Source of the DNA: Saccharomycopsis crataegensis
Taxonomy: Eukaryota; Ascomycota; Saccharomycetes; Ascoideales; Saccharomycopsidaceae
Direction: 5' to 3'
Length of the DNA: 64,000 nt
Assembly (NCBI RefSeq): GCF_037102585.1
Contig: NW_027043838.1
Location: 992,001 to 1,056,000, forward strand
In this document: piece after piece, positions 61,347 through 64,000 of the stretch
Position numbering within the stretch: the stretch's first letter is position 1
Layout of the letters: every line of letters starts with the position of its first letter
Translations under genes and position numbers: made by a program
Notes under the pieces: model-generated
What the model was told of the DNA's origin: nothing
Database searches by the model: none
Seen by the model: only the letters and a program-made list of their open reading frames with translations

Positions 61347-62654
61347 ATGAACGGCTTCACGAAGATTGGATGTCCCAAGGTAGCTTACCAAAGTGGGGCA
61401 CCTATATTCCAGAGATTATTCCATACATCTGACCAAGCAAAATCTATTGATATCAAAGGTATTTTATCAGGAACCCAAAGAGCCCCTTCAAGACCACAAA
61501 GGAATGTCGCGGCAAGTGGCACAGTACCATCTTACAATTCAAGAAGAACAAATGCTGAACGAAATCAGCAGCAGAATCCACCACGACAGCAAACCTCAAG
61601 ACAGCCAAACTCAAGATACCAAAATTCATATGGAAAACAGCTGTCAAATGGCCAAGAAAATAATAGATCCTCGTATGGCGAAAAAAGAATGGGAAACAAT
61701 GGACAAATACGGATTCCTAGATTCAATCTTCCCCAGGCCAGTTTCAAAGCCATTGATTGTATTAAACATTTAATCAAAAAGGTTTATATTGACTTTGAAA
61801 ATCCTCGAGGTGTCATCAACTTTATGGATGGTGATAGTGGAGATATTACAACTACCAACATGAGAGACTTGATCAACTCAAGAGAGTGGGATTTGAACGA
61901 AGTTGGATTTGCTATTGTCAGTGTGTCTGCTTCGGGAAAAAGAAAAATTCCTCTTATCAAGTGTGTTGATAAACGAACTGCTATACAGAAATACTCCGAT
62001 GAGCTAGCAGATGTAAAGGCCCAAGAATTGGCGGGAATGAGTACAAAATTTGCAAGTATTGCAGAAATGAAAAAATCACAAAAGAGTACTGCAAGTTCTG
62101 TCAAATACGTCAAGATTGGCTGGTCAATTTCTGAATCTGACTTGACCACAAAGAAAAAGACAGAAATCATGAATGCTATGAACAAGGCTAATACGGTGAT
62201 GATTATTTTTGATTCTAAGGACTCTTTGGATAGATTGAATGTAAATAATGTGGATATTAATGATCTTCAAAAGAAGAAGGGGGGCAGTGCCACTTCTGCT
62301 ATCCATGAATTGGAGCTATTGCGAAGAGAGAAAGCTTTGGGGGCATTGGCAGATATGCTTGATGGTGATGACATAGTTAGTCACAAATCATCAACTACTG
62401 GGTCTGTGAAAGATCGGATGATTTTTACATTAAAAGTTAACAAACAAGCGGAGGCGACACCAAAGCCATCTGAAAAAAACACAAAATCCGATAAAGAAGA
62501 TTTAAGTCTAAAAAATTTAGACAACGTTAAAGACGTTTTGAAATTGGATTTGACAACGATAACTGATAAGAAATTGCTCAAAGAAATCCGCAAAAGACAG
62601 AGACAGGAAAAGCAGAAATTAAGAGAACTGAAGAAAAGAGGGGAGTTGAACTAG
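61347..62654 (+). CDS. AIM23: Mitochondrial translation initiation factor 3, Aim23
   Basis: From the ATG at 61347 the product is 435 residues. It has a presequence-like N-terminus (Lys/Arg, Phe, Ser; FQRLFHTSD near residue 22) and a long Gln/Asn/Arg-rich spacer. The IF3-like part begins about residue 135: DFENPRGVINFMDG, MRDLINSREWDLNEVGFAIVSV, then SSVKYVKIGWSISESDL and TVMIIFDSKDSLD. A highly charged C-terminal helix (KRQRQEKQKLRELKKRGEL) closes the protein. Aim23 is the divergent IF3 of yeast mitochondria, tuning initiation on mitochondrial mRNAs. The GTG-started longer frame (61311) is not needed. Confidence 0.88.
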   Translation: MNGFTKIGCPKVAYQSGAPIFQRLFHTSDQAKSIDIKGILSGTQRAPSRPQRNVAASGTVPSYNSRRTNAERNQQQNPPRQQTSRQPNSRYQNSYGKQLSNGQENNRSSYGEKRMGNNGQIRIPRFNLPQASFKAIDCIKHLIKKVYIDFENPRGVINFMDGDSGDITTTNMRDLINSREWDLNEVGFAIVSVSASGKRKIPLIKCVDKRTAIQKYSDELADVKAQELAGMSTKFASIAEMKKSQKSTASSVKYVKIGWSISESDLTTKKKTEIMNAMNKANTVMIIFDSKDSLDRLNVNNVDINDLQKKKGGSATSAIHELELLRREKALGALADMLDGDDIVSHKSSTTGSVKDRMIFTLKVNKQAEATPKPSEKNTKSDKEDLSLKNLDNVKDVLKLDLTTITDKKLLKEIRKRQRQEKQKLRELKKRGELN

Positions 62655-63103
62655 AAGAAATAGGCAATTGAAAAAAAAAATAGAGTAACTTATAAAAATG
62701 AAGTGAGATAGCTTACATGTACATATATGTATATATCTGGTAGTTTTCTCTTGTAAATAAAAAGGTATTTTGTGTCAACACTCCTTTATATATATTTTCA
62801 TTCACCTTGCTTGTATTGCTTTTGATTGCCTTAGAAAATGAAATATTATAACTCACCCAATTTCAGTTATCATTCCAATCTAGATAACTCTAAGAAGATA
62901 TATAAATAAATAGTTCAATATTCGCTGTAATTATGGCATAATTATTGTTGCATCTATAGGGTTTTCAAGCATGTCAAAAATGCACTTACCCGGTGAGACA
63001 TGAGAGTGGAAATTTAATATGAAATTTTGAAGCAAAATTAAATAACTTTCATATTGAAAACACAGACTTCCAGCAACGATTGAAAGCTTTGTCTATTGAA
63101 AAT
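62655..63103. promoter_or_regulatory. Promoter region of STO1
   Basis: AT-rich with ATGTATATAT runs near 62720-62735. No TACTAAC-type branch point was found before the STO1 ATG, so there is no sign of the 5' intron known in S. cerevisiae STO1. Confidence 0.5.
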
Positions 63104-64000
63104 ATGAGTTTCAATAGAAAGAGAAGGTTTGATGACGGTAACCATTGGGAGCCCCAAGGCGGCGATCATTGGCAACCACAAGGCGACAATCATTGGGAAG
63201 GTCCAAGAGATGGTCCAAGAGATGGTCCAAGAGATGGTCCAAGAGATGGCCCAAGAGATGGTGAAAGATACAATGGCCGTCCATCACAACAACGTCACTA
63301 TCCACAAAAAAGATTCCATCCTAACAGAAGAGGTTATCAAACCAGATTTGAACCACTTTCTCCTATTGAGAGGGTTACAATCAATGTTTGTAGAGATATA
63401 AGCAAAATTGGTGATAACTATGATTTACTGTTACTACTCAACAACTTGAACCATATTGCAGCACCATTTGTTGTGGAATTCACACAGGAGGATTATTTCA
63501 GAAACAACTGCTTAACCACAATCTTCACTGTTCTTACGGAGCAACCTCATAAGTTGTTGATGTTGAGTTGTTTGGTTCAAATTGCTAACGCGCGTAATCA
63601 AGCCATTGGGAAGTTTGTGTTAGAGTTTTTTCACCAAAAATGTTTAGACCTTTTAACATCATCAATTCTTTCGCTCAATCCTAGAGGAGATGAAGGTGAT
63701 GAGGAAGAAAAGTTCCCAGAATTACTTGTGGGTGGGGAATCTAATAATACTGGATCCTTCAACAAATTCAAATTAGTATTAAGATTCCTCGCTACTTTAA
63801 CACCTATAATCAACAAGGAATCAGTGTTGAAGGTTTTTGAGCAAACCTTAGAAGTTGCCATTAATTTACAGAATGAATTTCCAAGTGAAAGATGCCCCTT
63901 GGCTGAATCTTTGTATTATGGTGTTTTAATTTCTGTTCCATATTTAACAGTTTTCAATAGCAGTGACGAGGAATTCAAGGCGTCGATTGATGAAAAGATA
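63104..64000 (+). CDS. STO1: Nuclear cap-binding complex large subunit Sto1/Cbc1 (5' part, runs off the window)
   Basis: 299 codons are visible from the ATG at 63104 to the window edge, with no stop. The start SFNRKRRFDD matches the FNRKRR opening of S. cerevisiae Sto1. A Gly/Pro/Arg/Asp repeat region (about residues 33-52) follows. Then comes the MIF4G-like helical domain: FTQEDYFRNNCLTTIFTVL, EQPHKLLMLSCLVQIANAR, GSFNKFKLVLRFLATLTPI and LAESLYYGVLISVPYLTVFN. The last two blocks align well with S. cerevisiae KLILRFLSILSP and NIPYLFFFN. With Cbc2 it binds the m7G cap in the nucleus and acts in splicing and export. A CTG codon at 63428 sits where homologues have a polar residue. Confidence 0.9.
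   Translation, partial: MSFNRKRRFDDGNHWEPQGGDHWQPQGDNHWEGPRDGPRDGPRDGPRDGPRDGERYNGRPSQQRHYPQKRFHPNRRGYQTRFEPLSPIERVTINVCRDISKIGDNYDLLLLLNNLNHIAAPFVVEFTQEDYFRNNCLTTIFTVLTEQPHKLLMLSCLVQIANARNQAIGKFVLEFFHQKCLDLLTSSILSLNPRGDEGDEEEKFPELLVGGESNNTGSFNKFKLVLRFLATLTPIINKESVLKVFEQTLEVAINLQNEFPSERCPLAESLYYGVLISVPYLTVFNSSDEEFKASIDEKI
63200..63259 (+). repeat. Five tandem 12-bp units coding GPRD
   Basis: The unit GGTCCAAGAGAT is repeated five times (the last with one silent change, GGC). It gives GPRD x5 in the N-terminal tail of the cap-binding protein. Confidence 0.95.

Overview
The window is nuclear DNA of an ascomycete budding yeast (Saccharomycotina). It is AT-rich and gene-dense. I saw no convincing intron in any gene. 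Many proteins carry long runs of Asn, Gln, Asp or Ser encoded by trinucleotide repeats, and intergenic regions are full of poly(A)/poly(T) tracts. Recognisable genes match S. cerevisiae genes in domain layout and length. A SET9-type histone H4K20 methyltransferase and a DUF1992/DNAJC28-like mitochondrial protein point away from a close Saccharomyces relative. CTG codons are very rare (none in HRR25, RPP0, PSO2 or ADK1). Two of the few I placed, in HAT2 and STO1, fall where relatives have polar residues. This suggests, without proving, a CUG-Ser1 (Candida/Debaryomyces-type) species. Translations here use the standard code, so residues at CTG may be wrong.

Layout. 1-9.2 kb: 3' part of a UBP1-type deubiquitinase and a large DUF1765/UPF0592 protein. 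9.2-20 kb, all rightward: BRE1 (H2B ubiquitin ligase), a DNAJC28-like mitochondrial protein, HRR25 (casein kinase 1) and SNT1 (Set3C scaffold). 20-25 kb, leftward: seipin SEI1 and the ribosome-biogenesis regulator SFP1. 25-34 kb: SET9, SUA5 (tRNA t6A synthesis, with a possible non-AUG mitochondrial form), RPP0 (leftward), a small unknown ORF and PSO2 (cross-link repair nuclease). 34-43 kb: an unrecognised 512-aa protein behind a G1/S-type promoter, RSC6/SNF12 and HAT2 sharing a bidirectional promoter, a striatin-like FAR8, and ADK1. 43-47 kb is gene-poor but holds a 36-residue metallothionein with 12 cysteines, plus a 267-aa WW-like protein. 48-54 kb: an unrecognised 832-aa Ser/Gln-rich protein, UGO1 and TLG1. 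54-64 kb: YOR1 (ABC drug transporter), NAP1, AIM23 (mitochondrial IF3) and the 5' part of STO1/CBC1.

The genes are ordinary, functionally independent chromosomal genes. Chromatin proteins are numerous (BRE1, SNT1, SET9, RSC6/SNF12, HAT2, NAP1). I see no rRNA, tRNA, CRISPR array, transposon or viral remnant that I can support, and no evidence of a new multi-gene system. The most interesting items are the metallothionein with its inverted-repeat promoter, the UUG-initiated SUA5 extension, repeated hydrophobic motifs in SNT1, and several compact regulatory or structural DNA elements.
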